Notes: generated by a model from the letters alone, not told the origin. A stretch of DNA of 64,000 bases from Rubripirellula lacrimiformis (GCF_007741535.1 NZ_CP036525.1:6262001-6326000); one strand, 5' to 3'; shown: positions 27,047 through 37,041, counted from the stretch's first letter. Translations and numbers: made by a program.

Positions 27047-27823
27047 ATGCGATTCGACCCCAACGGTGCTGTCGCGGTCGTGACCGGCGCTAGCAGTGGA
27101 ATTGGGCGATGCTTGTGCGAGCGGCTCTGTGATGCCGGCGCATCGGTTGTCGCCGTGGCGCGGCGCTCGGATCGATTGGCTGAACTATCCAATCGATCTG
27201 CCCCCGGATCGATCACCCCAGTCGTTGGTGACGTCACGTTCCCCAAAGTCAGGCAGCAGATCCTGGATGTGGCGAATCAGATTCGCGGCGGGGAAGTCGA
27301 CCTGTTGATCAACAATGCGGGGATTGGCGCGATCGGTGCATTCGCCGACGCATCCCCCGAACGTCTTCGTCAGGTGATGGAGGTCAATTTCTTTGCACCG
27401 GCCGAATTGACTCGCATCTTGATTCCCAGTTTAGGGCGAGGTCGGGCGCCGGTGATTTGCAATATCAGCAGCGTGCTGGGGCATCGCGCGGTCGCCAACA
27501 AAAGCGAGTACTGCGCCAGCAAGTTTGCGATGCATGGATGGAGCGATTCGCTGCGGGCTGAACTAGCCCCCGACGGCATCCAAGTCACCTTGGTCAGCCC
27601 CAGCACGACCAAAAGCGAATTCTTTGATTCGCTGGTCCACACATCCCCGGATCAGTCATCAGCCAGCATCGGCAGCTGGTCACCCGACCGGGTCGCACGG
27701 GCTGCGTTGGCCGCCATCATCGCTCGCCGCAGCGAGGTGATTCTAAGTCTGGGTGGCAAAGCGTTGGTGTACGCCGATCGCTTGTCGCCGCCATTGATGA
27801 ACCGGATTTTGCGTCGGCGATAG
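27047..27823 (+). CDS. Short-chain dehydrogenase/reductase
   Basis: This 258-residue classical SDR has the cofactor loop TGASSGIG near residue 15, NNAG near 90, the catalytic Ser in ISSVLG and the Tyr-x3-Lys pair (YCASK). The ATG at 27047 is selected because a GGAG ribosome site lies ten bases upstream and the Rossmann fold begins right after it. Substrate is unknown; resemblance is to broad-specificity oxidoreductases. It lies 117 bp before a quinone oxidoreductase gene on the same strand, with which it may be co-transcribed. Confidence 0.92.
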   Translation: MRFDPNGAVAVVTGASSGIGRCLCERLCDAGASVVAVARRSDRLAELSNRSAPGSITPVVGDVTFPKVRQQILDVANQIRGGEVDLLINNAGIGAIGAFADASPERLRQVMEVNFFAPAELTRILIPSLGRGRAPVICNISSVLGHRAVANKSEYCASKFAMHGWSDSLRAELAPDGIQVTLVSPSTTKSEFFDSLVHTSPDQSSASIGSWSPDRVARAALAAIIARRSEVILSLGGKALVYADRLSPPLMNRILRRR

Positions 27824-27940
27824 CGCAATACCGGATGCATCGGAAATGCTCGCCGCCGTATAGTATCGGGCGGCATGCCCCTGCGGTTGGGCGGTGCCAT
27901 TTTGCCTTCCATCCGTCTTCCGAATCGAACTGCGAACGCC

Positions 27941-28936
27941 ATGAAAGCTGCTTACATCGAATCGACTGGTCCTGCCGACGTGATTCAGTACGGCGATCTT
28001 CCCGACCCCCAAGTCGGCCCTGGCCAAGTGCTGATCGCCGTGCGGGCTGTTTCGGTCAACCCGATCGACACCTACGTTCGCAGCGGCGCGGTGGCGGCTG
28101 ATCTGCCGCGACCATTCATCCTTGGGTGCGATGCCGCAGGCGTGATCGAAGCGGTCGGCGAAGGCGTTCACCATGCATCGGTGGGAGACCGCGTCTGGTG
28201 TACCAATCAGGGCTTGCTGGGTCGCCAGGGGACGTTTGCAGAGAAGATCGTGATTTCCCAGCAGTGGTGTTTTCCATTGGCAGACGCGGTGTCGTTCGAA
28301 GACGCTGCGGCATGCGCGCTAGTCGGCGTGACCGCTCACCTTGGCCTGTTTCGTGAAGCCGAACTACAGGCCGGGGAAACGGTTTTGGTGATCGGCGGTT
28401 CCGGCGGTGTCGGGTCGATGGTCGTCCAAATGGCACGATCGGCCGGGGCCCGCGTGATCGCGACCGCCGGCAGCGAAGCGAAGTGTGATGCGGTCCGCAA
28501 GATGGGCGCAGACGTCGCCATCAACTACCACACCGAATCGATCGAAGAAGTCGTCAAGCGGGAAGCTCCCCGCGGCGTGGACGTGTTCTGGGAAACGCGC
28601 CGCGAACCCGACTTTGACATGGCCGTTGACTTGATGGCAGGACGCGGGCGGATGGTATTGATGGCCGGCCGCGATGCTCGCCCGCCGTTTCCCGTTGGCC
28701 CGTTCTACGTCAAAGAATGCTCGCTGCATGGATTCGCGATGTTCAAAGCAACAGCCGTTGAAATGCGAGCCGCCGCCGAAGACATCAACCACCATCTAGC
28801 GATGGGAAAAATCAAGGCAAACATCGGCCGCACCCTATCGTTAGCCGACGCTGCCCAAAGCCACCAATTGCAAGAACAAGCGACGCTGCACGGCGGCAGT
28901 GAACTGATGGGCAAGATCGTATTGACCGTCAACTGA
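27941..28936 (+). CDS. Zinc-independent NADPH:quinone oxidoreductase (MDR family)
   Basis: This 331-residue medium-chain dehydrogenase/reductase starts MKAAYIESTGPADV, as quinone oxidoreductases of the zeta-crystallin type do. It has the LGCDAAGVIEAVGEGV segment, the nucleotide-binding VIGGSGGVGSMVVQMARSAG motif near residue 150, and no catalytic-zinc Cys/His set. It probably reduces quinones or related electrophiles with NADPH. The ATG at 27941 matches the family start; an upstream in-frame extension has no family character. Confidence 0.92.
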   Translation: MKAAYIESTGPADVIQYGDLPDPQVGPGQVLIAVRAVSVNPIDTYVRSGAVAADLPRPFILGCDAAGVIEAVGEGVHHASVGDRVWCTNQGLLGRQGTFAEKIVISQQWCFPLADAVSFEDAAACALVGVTAHLGLFREAELQAGETVLVIGGSGGVGSMVVQMARSAGARVIATAGSEAKCDAVRKMGADVAINYHTESIEEVVKREAPRGVDVFWETRREPDFDMAVDLMAGRGRMVLMAGRDARPPFPVGPFYVKECSLHGFAMFKATAVEMRAAAEDINHHLAMGKIKANIGRTLSLADAAQSHQLQEQATLHGGSELMGKIVLTVN

Positions 28937-28999
28937 TCACAGCCGCCCAAACGGCCCCATGAACGGATTCACAACTGTCCGCGGAAGATTGCCGCGGCT

Positions 29000-31057
29000 T
29001 TACAGTTGGCGATACAGGGCGTCCGAAAGATCGCCGCCGGACCAATCCAGTTTCACCTGGGGCATTTGGCCGTCGGTCACCAAACTGGTCATCCGGATGG
29101 GATGCAGTCCAGCGGCCAACCGAATTGTGGTTGACCTTGTTGCATCGGCTTCATGCCCGAAATCATGGTCGATCAAAATTGCATCGTGAATTCGAACGAA
29201 CGAAGGTGTCGACGAGGTCAAGTCAAACGTGTAATCACCGGTCTGCGGCACCTTCACGAAGCCGGACCACTGGATCGCGCCGGCAGCGGGTTGCCCGTCC
29301 AGTTTTGCCATCGACCGGTCCGCGGTGAACGATGCTGACGTTCCCACTGCGATTTGCTGCAAAGATTTGACTTCGGGAACGTAGGCGAAGTTTCCGGGAA
29401 AGAAGGATTGGTCCAGCCCTGGAACCACCGACGCAATTTCAACCGCGGGGATCGCGACATCGTCATACGGACGGGGCGCCGAAGGGTTGGGACGGCGGAC
29501 CTGCAACACGCGGTCGTGCATTGTCTTTTGCAGGGCATCGAATCGCGGGGAAGTGCCGGCCAGGTTCGTTCGTTCGCCTGGATCGCGAACGACATCGTAG
29601 ATTTCAAACGGATCATCATGGCTTTGGATGTCGACACGGACGCCCTTCATTCCATCGACAAAGATCGCTTGCTGTTGGCGACGCCGGTGTCCTTGCCGCG
29701 ACTTCTGAAACGCGTCGTAGTTGGGCGTGCGACCGCTTTGCTGATATTCGACATAGACCTGACCGCCGTGCGAATCGGCTTGCCCCAACAATAGCGGTTG
29801 CAACGAAACACCATCGCACCGGGCCGGCGGTGTGGCGCCAGCGATGTCGGCAAAGGTCGCCAACCAGTCATGGAATTGGCTGGGGTTGTGATCGATCGTC
29901 GCGGCCGGAATGTGCTCGGGCCACCACGCCAAAGTGGGAACGCGAATCCCGCCTTCCCAAAGATCGCGTTTGATTCCGTCCAATGGTCCAAACGAATCAA
30001 ACGCCGTCGGTTGGTAGGGCTGATCTTGCAAATACGATTCGGCGTGCGGACCATTGTCGCTGCTGATCACGACGATCGTGTTCTGATCAATGTTCAGATC
30101 ACGCAATGTCTGCAGCAGGTCACCAACGCAATCATCGATCCGCCGCACCATGGTTGCGAATCGTTCATCCACATCCTTCCAACCGTTGCCGGTGTAATCA
30201 GGATGTCGGTACGAATCAATTTCACCATGGGCGGTGTTGATCATGCGTCCCGGTTGGCCGGTCCACTGCACACCCCCGGTCAGTCCGCCACCGTCGGGAT
30301 AGGCGCCCGTGGGAACCTGAAGAGCGGCATGCGGAGTGTCGTAGGCCAGGTACAAAAAGAAAGGTTGATCGGGTTTCGATTCAGTGTGCTGTTGAATCCA
30401 GTGCTTGCTTTTGGCGGTGAACAGGTCCGTCGTGTAGCACTTCGCCAGGTCGGCAGACACTTCGTCATCGTTGGACCAAACCTCTTTGGGGGCACGGTGC
30501 TTTTCGCTGTCGCCAAGTGGCCATGATTCGTGCGGATAGTGGATGTGCCCGTCCACGTGGCGAACGTAGCCAAAGAAATCGTCAAAGCCACGTCGGGTTG
30601 GATAGGCCGGCCAGTTTTTCGCCGAGTCACCCTCGCCCTGCAGTCCATACTTGCCAACCAATGCGGTGCGGTATCCAGCCTGCTGCATGACCGATGCAAT
30701 CGTGTGGTTGGATTCCAGCATCTTGTCGAACTGGTTGTCGCGAACCTCGGCATGTCCCTGGTGGGTCCCGGTCAGCAGCGAACTGCGACTGGGGGCACAA
30801 ACCGGAGCCGGGCAATAGTGGTTGCGAAGCTGCATGCCTTCGGCCGCCATCTGGTCGATGTTCGGCGTATGGATGCGTTTTTCGCCCGCCGCTTCGTTCT
30901 GATAGAAGACGCCGAAGTCACCCCAGCCCAGATCATCACAAAGGACGAAAATGACGTTCGGGGCAGCGGCATCCTTGTCGGCAGCCTGCACGCCCGCAGC
31001 CGGCAAGAGCAAGACGCTTAGGAATAAAACAGGCAGGACGCGATCGAGCAAACGCAT
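29000..31057 (-). CDS. Secreted formylglycine-dependent sulfatase
   Basis: This 685-residue protein begins with a signal peptide (cleavage likely after VQAA). The metal site (FVLCDDLGWGD) comes next, then the sulfatase signature C-x-P-S-R-x3-L-T-G (CAPSRSSLLTG), whose Cys would be converted to formylglycine. The second family segment usually reads GKWHLG but here reads GKYGLQGEG. A C-terminal beta-rich domain of about 120 residues (FVKVPQTGDYTFDLTSS) resembles a PA14-like sugar-binding domain. It would hydrolyse sulfate esters of algal polysaccharides or similar glycans outside the cytoplasm. Planctomycetes carry many such genes. No sulfatase-activating enzyme is nearby. Confidence 0.94.
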   Translation of the reverse strand: MRLLDRVLPVLFLSVLLLPAAGVQAADKDAAAPNVIFVLCDDLGWGDFGVFYQNEAAGEKRIHTPNIDQMAAEGMQLRNHYCPAPVCAPSRSSLLTGTHQGHAEVRDNQFDKMLESNHTIASVMQQAGYRTALVGKYGLQGEGDSAKNWPAYPTRRGFDDFFGYVRHVDGHIHYPHESWPLGDSEKHRAPKEVWSNDDEVSADLAKCYTTDLFTAKSKHWIQQHTESKPDQPFFLYLAYDTPHAALQVPTGAYPDGGGLTGGVQWTGQPGRMINTAHGEIDSYRHPDYTGNGWKDVDERFATMVRRIDDCVGDLLQTLRDLNIDQNTIVVISSDNGPHAESYLQDQPYQPTAFDSFGPLDGIKRDLWEGGIRVPTLAWWPEHIPAATIDHNPSQFHDWLATFADIAGATPPARCDGVSLQPLLLGQADSHGGQVYVEYQQSGRTPNYDAFQKSRQGHRRRQQQAIFVDGMKGVRVDIQSHDDPFEIYDVVRDPGERTNLAGTSPRFDALQKTMHDRVLQVRRPNPSAPRPYDDVAIPAVEIASVVPGLDQSFFPGNFAYVPEVKSLQQIAVGTSASFTADRSMAKLDGQPAAGAIQWSGFVKVPQTGDYTFDLTSSTPSFVRIHDAILIDHDFGHEADATRSTTIRLAAGLHPIRMTSLVTDGQMPQVKLDWSGGDLSDALYRQL

Positions 31058-31239
31058 GGTGAAATGACCGGTTTTCAGCGGAATCAGAGCAGTGCAACAC
31101 AGTGTGCACCAGCATAATTCAAACGCTGATCACCCGGGGGACGGATGAAAAATTGGTCGCCGCCCGCACTGCACTTCGTTTCAGCGCGCGGCTCTGCGTT
31201 TCAGCACGCGGCTTCATCAAAGGCCAGGTTGCCCGCACG

Positions 31240-32358
31240 CTACGGCAGCATTCCGATGACTCGCTGGATGTCATCGGGCAGCGGTGCTTCGAAGGTCTGT
31301 GGTTTGCCGGTCTGCGGGTTGATGATCGTCAACTTTCGCGCGTGCAAAGCTTGACGGTCCAGCACCACAGGATCCTCGTCTCCACCGCGACGTCCGGTCT
31401 TCAACAACGCCTCGGTCACTTCACTGTGCCCACCGTACAACCGGTCGCATAGGATCGGTGTTCGCAGGTGCGCCAGGTGAACGCGCAATTGGTGCGTTCG
31501 CCCCGACTTGGGCACCAGTCGCACCTGGGTGTACCGACCGTGTCGCGAGATCACTTCGTAGAACGTCGACGCTGGCTTGCTGGTCACATGGCCATCGCGG
31601 ATCGCCATTTTGTCCCGCTGATACGGGTGACGTCCAATCGGCAGGTCGATCACGTCGCGGTCGCGATCGATCGGTGCGTTGGTGATCGCAAAATATTCCT
31701 TTTCCGTCGTCCGGTCATGGAACTGTTGCGACAAATGATTGTGGACCGCATTGGTTTTGGCGATCACGATCACGCCGGACGTATCACGGTCCAGGCGGTG
31801 GACGATACCGGGGCGAGTAGGCCCACCGACGTCCGACAGCGAATTGAAACGATAGGCCAGCGCGCTGGTTAGCGTTCCTGTCCAATGGCCGCGAGCCGGG
31901 TGGACGACCATGCCAGGCGGTTTATTAACGACCACCAATCCATCATCTTCGTACAACACGTCCAGCGAAATATTCTCGGGAACCGTGTCGTCAGTCGGCA
32001 GCGGCGGAACCTTGAACCGGATTCGTTGACCCTGTTTCAGTTTCAAGCTGGGCCGACAAACGCGCCCGTCCACTTCGGCGCCATTGTTTTGAACCGCCGC
32101 ACGAATCTGTGTGCGACTGAACCCGTCGCATGATTGGGTCAGGAACAGATCGATCCGTTCGCCTTCGCCCGATTCGGGAACAACGAAATCCCGGTAGACC
32201 GTTTCGGCAACGATCGCTTCGCCATCAACGCCGTCACCGAGTTCATCATGGGTGCCCGCGTCAGCGGAATCACCCGTGGATCCTGGATCGCCCGGCGAAC
32301 CGTCACCGCGTGGACTATTCGTCACTGGCGGCTTCTGCTTTTTCGGTTCCTGCTGCAT
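31240..32358 (-). CDS. rluD: RluD-type 23S rRNA pseudouridine synthase
   Basis: This enzyme converts uridines to pseudouridine in 23S rRNA. From the ATG at 32358 it has 372 residues: a polar linker, an S4 RNA-binding domain (RIDLFLTQSCDGFSRTQIR), and the catalytic core with the active-site Asp in HRLDRDTSGV and the RTHQLRVH motif. A more upstream frame extension to 32451 reads the repetitive 3' end of the preceding gene in another frame and is unlikely to be used. The gene overlaps the upstream TPR-like gene by 44 nt, suggesting coupled expression. Confidence 0.93.
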   Translation of the reverse strand: MQQEPKKQKPPVTNSPRGDGSPGDPGSTGDSADAGTHDELGDGVDGEAIVAETVYRDFVVPESGEGERIDLFLTQSCDGFSRTQIRAAVQNNGAEVDGRVCRPSLKLKQGQRIRFKVPPLPTDDTVPENISLDVLYEDDGLVVVNKPPGMVVHPARGHWTGTLTSALAYRFNSLSDVGGPTRPGIVHRLDRDTSGVIVIAKTNAVHNHLSQQFHDRTTEKEYFAITNAPIDRDRDVIDLPIGRHPYQRDKMAIRDGHVTSKPASTFYEVISRHGRYTQVRLVPKSGRTHQLRVHLAHLRTPILCDRLYGGHSEVTEALLKTGRRGGDEDPVVLDRQALHARKLTIINPQTGKPQTFEAPLPDDIQRVIGMLP

Positions 32359-33208
32359 CGGACTCTGTCGAATCGGTTTCGGCAGGCTTGGTTTCCGCAG
32401 GCGAATCGGTTTCGGCAGCTTCGGTTTCCTTGACGCCTGTTTCGGCACCATCGTCGGCAGGCAATTCCAGGCCGTCTTCGGCTTCCATCACGTCGGAATT
32501 GCCACCACCTGGGAGGTTCAGGTCGGGGAGATCCAAATCGGGCAGATCGGGAAGTGCCGAACTGCCGGGCAGTGCGGGTGGCAGGGACGGGTCAGCAGGC
32601 GAGAAATCTTGGTCAGCGAACCAAGCCAGGAAGTCCTTGGTCCCCGGTTTGCCGAGGTCGGCAATCCGGTCTTCGCAGATTTCCGTCATCTGCTTCGATT
32701 CGCCAATTCCGATTGTTTTTTTGTATTCTTCGATCGCTTCGTCCAGTTCGCCCAAGGATTCGTGGGCGCGAGCGAGTCCGAAGTGACCTCGCGAAAGGAG
32801 CAGTGGATCCTTGCTGCCGGCCAGTGCGTTCTCGTACGCAATCTTGGCATCTTCCAGCAACGTGACCGCGTTATCGCGATCCGTGAACAGCGAATCGACG
32901 CCGTCGGACAAGAACTGGTTGGCTTGATAAATTTTTGCCCATTCGGCAGCCAAGGTTCCCGCAAAATCTTGGCTAACGCTTTCCAAAACTTCCGTATCGG
33001 GGCTATTCATCGCCTCAATCAGGTTCAGCGTCGCGTCGCTACGCTGGCCTGTTTGCTGGCTGGTGTAAAGCATCCAGCCGATTCCAGCGACGATCAGACC
33101 GCCAACCACGATGGCGATCAGGCGGGAATGTGGCTCAATCGCTTGGTTTACGCGGTGTAGCCAAATCGCGAGGTCGTTCTGCTGGAGTTCGTGACGTCGA
33201 TCGTTCAT
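32315..33208 (-). CDS. Single-pass membrane protein with TPR-like helices and acidic tail
   Basis: This 297-residue protein has one membrane segment at about residues 31-49 (LIAIVVGGLIVAGIGWML) with a short cytoplasmic N-terminus, like YfgM-type proteins. Helical repeats follow (TLLEDAKIAYENAL and LARAHESLGELDEAIEEYKKT), resembling tetratricopeptide repeats. From residue 215 the sequence is low-complexity: a Leu/Pro/Asp run, then Glu/Ala/Thr units. It may act as an envelope chaperone or adaptor, but this is inferred from layout only. It is upstream of and overlaps rluD. Confidence 0.8.
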   Translation of the reverse strand: MNDRRHELQQNDLAIWLHRVNQAIEPHSRLIAIVVGGLIVAGIGWMLYTSQQTGQRSDATLNLIEAMNSPDTEVLESVSQDFAGTLAAEWAKIYQANQFLSDGVDSLFTDRDNAVTLLEDAKIAYENALAGSKDPLLLSRGHFGLARAHESLGELDEAIEEYKKTIGIGESKQMTEICEDRIADLGKPGTKDFLAWFADQDFSPADPSLPPALPGSSALPDLPDLDLPDLNLPGGGNSDVMEAEDGLELPADDGAETGVKETEAAETDSPAETKPAETDSTESDAAGTEKAEAASDE

Positions 33209-33474
33209 GATCTTCCGTGGTCTTCGATCAGAATAGGCAAACGGGTGATTCGAGCCCGGAAGTATAGAAATGGCATGACTTTAGCGTCAAGGCGGAAGAC
33301 GCCAGGTTCGCGGCCGGTTCGCGATTTCAACGCTCGTTGACACCCATTCGCTGCCTCGGGGGGGCAGTTCGGACGCCGGGGGCCCGATTCAACAGGGGAT
33401 CAGCAGCGTTCTAGCCGTCGGCAACACCTCATCGGCATTCGCCAATCGGCAACAGCGAAATCCGTCGGCAGCAG

Positions 33475-33834
33475 CTAATCGACTGCATATGCCTTCAGTT
33501 CGTCCAGGCTTGCGAATTCGAGTGTCGATATGTGGCAGGCTTCCAGCACGACGGCGGGCGCGGCTCCGGCGTCAAAAGCCTCTTTCCAGCGTGCGGCACA
33601 CAGACACCAACGATCGCCAGGTTTCAGGCCAGGGAAGCGATACACCGGCATCGGCGTGCTGAGGTCGTTGCCGCGTGCCTTGCTGAACTCGAGGAATTCC
33701 GCAGTGACTTGGCAGCAAACGGTGTGCAATCCGGAATCGTCGCCGCCGGTGTTGCAGCAGCCATCCCGGTAAAATCCCGTCATCGGGTCGGTGCTGCAGG
33801 TGACCAAATCAGTCCCAAGTACGTTTTTCGCCAT
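33475..33834 (-). CDS. DUF2237 family protein
   Basis: This 119-residue protein starts MAKNVLGTDLVTCSTDPMTGF and carries the conserved Cys-rich DUF2237 pattern: YRDGCCNTGGDDSGLHTVCC, TPMPVYRFPGLKPGDRWCLCAARW and the closing LEACHISTLEF. Length fits the family. The biochemical role is unknown; the conserved Cys and His could bind metal. An in-frame start at 33879 would add 15 residues that are not part of the family. Confidence 0.93.
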   Translation of the reverse strand: MAKNVLGTDLVTCSTDPMTGFYRDGCCNTGGDDSGLHTVCCQVTAEFLEFSKARGNDLSTPMPVYRFPGLKPGDRWCLCAARWKEAFDAGAAPAVVLEACHISTLEFASLDELKAYAVD

Positions 33835-34002
33835 AAGGATTTCTTCATTCGTCTGCGGGTGAAAAACGCATCGTAACACGTCGTCCCTATCGATTCGCCA
33901 TGCGCGCCCATGGCGGCCCTAAAAACAATCGACTCACAGCGGTATAGTACCCATTGGATCACGCGGCGTTGTTCGGCAGCTAGGGGGACGAAGGGACCAA
34001 GA

Positions 34003-36363
34003 ATGGATGCGATATTCGAAAATTTGACCGAGGCTCAACGAGAGGCTGTCGGTCATATCGAGGGCCCGATGCTGATTTTGGCTGGCCCGGGATCGGGAAA
34101 AACACGCGTGGTCACCCACCGGATCGCCAACATGATCCACCAGGGGGTTCCGCCGTGGCAGATCGCGGCGTTGACGTTCACGAACAAGGCGGCCGACGAA
34201 ATGCGGCATCGCGTTGATTCACTGGCCCCCAACCAACCGGTCTGGATGGGCACCTTTCACCGATTCTGCGCTCAACTGCTGCGCCGCTATGCCACGATGG
34301 TCGGGTTGGCCGAGAACTATTCGATCTACGACACCCAGGATTCGAAACAGGCGATGAAGCGAGCCGTCATGGCCGCCGGCGTGTCCACCACACACGCATC
34401 GCCCGACCAGATCGCGTCGTCGATCAGCCACGCCAAGAACCGCTTGATGACTCCGGAAACGATGCAGGGCCAAATCCTGCGCCCGCTGGACGCGCTTGCG
34501 GCCAAGGTCTACCCGGTCTACCAACAGCAACTGTTGACCGCCAACGCGGTTGATTTCGATGACCTGCTGCTGCACATCGCCAATCTGCTCCGCGAGAACC
34601 CAGAGATCCGCAGCGAACTGGACAACAAGTACAAGTACATCCTGGTCGACGAATACCAAGACACCAACTTGGCGCAGTACGCCATCGTTCGTGCGCTGTC
34701 GATCGATCAGCCCAACCTGGCGGTCACCGGCGACCCGGATCAATCCATCTACGGATGGCGGGGTGCCGACCTGAACAACATCCTAGATTTCGAAAAGGAT
34801 TATCCGTCCGTCAAAACGGCCCGGCTAGAAAAAAACTATCGCAGCACGCCCAACATCCTGCGTGCCGCCGATCAATTGATCCGGCACAACCGAAAACGCA
34901 AAGCCAAGGACCTGTTCACCGACCATCCCGAAGGGGACGCGGTGGTGCTGCGGATGTTCCAAGACGGCTATCAAGAAGCCGACGGGATCGCGGACGAGAT
35001 CGTTCATGCGATTGCCGAAGAAGGCATGAAGCCATCGGACTTCGCAATTTTCTGCCGCATGAACGCGTTGACCCGGTCGCTGGAACACGCCCTGCGCAGC
35101 CGGTCGCTGCCCTACCAGATCGTCAACGGTGTGGAGTTCTATCAGCGACGTGAGATCAAGGATCTGTTGGCCTACCTGCACCTGGTCAACAACCCCAACC
35201 ACGACGTGGCGTTGATGCGAGTGATCAATACACCGACGCGTGGGATCGGGGCCAAGACGGTCGAACGCATCCGGGACTTTGCCGACTACAACGGCATCCC
35301 GATGCTGGAAGCTGCCCGGCGGGCCAAGGACATCGAAGGGCTGGCCAAACGAGCCGTCACGATGATCGGCAAGTTCATCAAAATCTATGACCGCTTGGCG
35401 ATCAAGGCGACCGCGCCGCTAGAAGATCTGATTCGATTCCTGGTCGAAGAAACCGAGTTCGAAGCCTACCTGGAAAAAACGGCGGTCGAACAGCAAGACG
35501 CCAACCCGATGTCCAACGTCGACGAACTGATCACGGCGGCAGTCGAGTTCGATCGACAACACCCCGAAGACGGATCGCTAGAAGCTTTCCTGGAACAGGT
35601 GGCGTTGGTGGCCGATACCGATGCGATCGATGGCGAAACCGACCGCGTGACGATCATGACGCTGCACGCCGCCAAGGGACTGGAATACCCGCGAGTTTAC
35701 ATCATCGCCGTCGAAGACGATCTGTTGCCCCACAAACGATCCAAGGAAAACGAGGCGCAGTTCGAAGAAGAACGCAGGCTGCTGTTCGTCGGAATCACGC
35801 GAGCCAAAGAGCGTTTGCAATTGAGCTGTTGCAAGCGACGCGCCGTGCGTGGCGATACGCGTCCGGTGATCCCCAGTCCATTTTTGAACGAACTTCCGTT
35901 GGACGAAATTCGGCGGATCGAAAGCACGGGCAATCGCGACTGGTTCGACGAAGAAGAGGACTATGACCAGAGCTATCCCGAGTCCTGGGATTTGCCAGAC
36001 GAAGACGGATCGCCCGGCGGTGACCTGGATGCGGTTTCGGAAACGGCACCTGTGATCGCACCGGCTGGTTTCGAGATCGACGAAGTGTCCCAGCTTCCAG
36101 CCGAGGAACTCGCCGAGGTGATGAAGCCAAAAAAGAAAAAGAACATCGTGGTGGCGGGGCTGAAAACAGGCGCCGATCTGTTGACCAGCGGAACCACGCC
36201 GCTGATGTCGTACCGGGAAGGAGTGCTGGTACGACACTCCGAACACGGCGAAGGCACGATCATCGAAGTCACCGGCCGCGGCCCCAAGCGGACCGCGAAA
36301 GTGATCTTCCCCGACGGCGAATTCAGCTTCCGATTGGCGTTCGCAAAACTGGAACTGGTTTAG
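34003..36363 (+). CDS. pcrA: UvrD/PcrA-type ATP-dependent DNA helicase
   Basis: This superfamily 1A 3'-5' helicase acts in nucleotide excision repair and replication-conflict removal. The 786-residue protein has Walker A AGPGSGKT (near residue 28), motif II DEYQDTN, motif III GDPDQSIYGWRGAD, motif V MTLHAAKGLEYP and motif VI EERRLLFVGITRAKERL. After a Pro/acid-rich linker it ends in the PcrA-type tudor-like domain (VLVRHSEHGEGTIIEV), which binds RNA polymerase in other bacteria. The ATG at 34003 is preceded by an AGGG ribosome site and starts next to the conserved LTEAQREAV Q-motif. Confidence 0.96.
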   Translation: MDAIFENLTEAQREAVGHIEGPMLILAGPGSGKTRVVTHRIANMIHQGVPPWQIAALTFTNKAADEMRHRVDSLAPNQPVWMGTFHRFCAQLLRRYATMVGLAENYSIYDTQDSKQAMKRAVMAAGVSTTHASPDQIASSISHAKNRLMTPETMQGQILRPLDALAAKVYPVYQQQLLTANAVDFDDLLLHIANLLRENPEIRSELDNKYKYILVDEYQDTNLAQYAIVRALSIDQPNLAVTGDPDQSIYGWRGADLNNILDFEKDYPSVKTARLEKNYRSTPNILRAADQLIRHNRKRKAKDLFTDHPEGDAVVLRMFQDGYQEADGIADEIVHAIAEEGMKPSDFAIFCRMNALTRSLEHALRSRSLPYQIVNGVEFYQRREIKDLLAYLHLVNNPNHDVALMRVINTPTRGIGAKTVERIRDFADYNGIPMLEAARRAKDIEGLAKRAVTMIGKFIKIYDRLAIKATAPLEDLIRFLVEETEFEAYLEKTAVEQQDANPMSNVDELITAAVEFDRQHPEDGSLEAFLEQVALVADTDAIDGETDRVTIMTLHAAKGLEYPRVYIIAVEDDLLPHKRSKENEAQFEEERRLLFVGITRAKERLQLSCCKRRAVRGDTRPVIPSPFLNELPLDEIRRIESTGNRDWFDEEEDYDQSYPESWDLPDEDGSPGGDLDAVSETAPVIAPAGFEIDEVSQLPAEELAEVMKPKKKKNIVVAGLKTGADLLTSGTTPLMSYREGVLVRHSEHGEGTIIEVTGRGPKRTAKVIFPDGEFSFRLAFAKLELV

Positions 36364-37041
36364 GCAGCGGACGCGAGTTGGTCGTGAGCGACGAAAAATC
36401 GAGGCGTTCTCGATGGTCGTCCAATGACCAATTTGCATTGTTCAATTTGCAATTTGCATTCTTCTCGCACGATTCGATCAGGGGAGATTGCAAATTGCAA
36501 AATGAACATTTCAAAATGCAAATTGACCGTGGCAACGAAAAAGAGGCGGAACACGCCTGCGGTGCTGGGACATTGGGCGATGTGGACTTGGGTGTCCGCT
36601 TTGCTGGTCTTTCGATTTTCAGTTGCCCGTTCGGTCGACCTACAAAAAAAACCGACCGACAACCTTTTCAGATTGCCGGCCGGCTTTATGGTTTGCTTCG
36701 ATCGTTCGGCGGCAAAATGGAGCCGCTGGGAGAAACGCGAAGATCTCGACGTGCTTCTGCACAAGTCTTTAGTTGATCTTGGCGAACCCTAAAAATGATC
36801 CCTCTGCCGAAAACTACTGGACCGAAGCAGTGCAGGCTTTGTTCAAAGCCAACACTTAGATTTTAGACTCGCCTGGGCGGTCAGCAAAGAGCATCGGCGT
36901 TACTTTCGCCCAACATGAAGCCGGAATGCGAAAGTTTTTCGATCTTTCACACTCCGGGCAATTTCTGTCTCCCGCCATCGGCAGGCCCGCAGCACGACCC
37001 TAGGGGGCTGGTCAGGCGGCTAACCGGCTGATGATGGCCGA
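36364..37041. other. Intergenic region between pcrA and the PpiD-like gene, with AT-rich hairpin
   Basis: This 678-bp gap holds no credible gene; the open frames are repeat-derived. The left part contains an AT-rich inverted repeat (annotated separately). The rest (36530-37041) shows neither a conserved promoter nor a terminator that I can support. Both flanking genes end here, as pcrA runs rightwards and the next gene runs leftwards. Confidence 0.5.
36426..36528. repeat. AT-rich imperfect inverted repeat behind pcrA
   Basis: The left arm (36426-36462) pairs with the right arm (36485-36528) with two mismatches in the inner 23 bp, an 11-bp perfect outer block and one 7-nt gap. The loop is 22 nt. 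Units of AATTTGCA type recur in both arms. Base composition is far more AT-rich than the surrounding DNA, suggesting acquired or specialised DNA. It begins about 60 bp after the pcrA stop. Confidence 0.8.

Noticed and set aside
28979-28997. CCGCGG hairpin after the sulfatase stop as an intrinsic terminator
   Set aside because: The stem is only 6 bp and no T-run follows on either strand, so termination cannot be supported.
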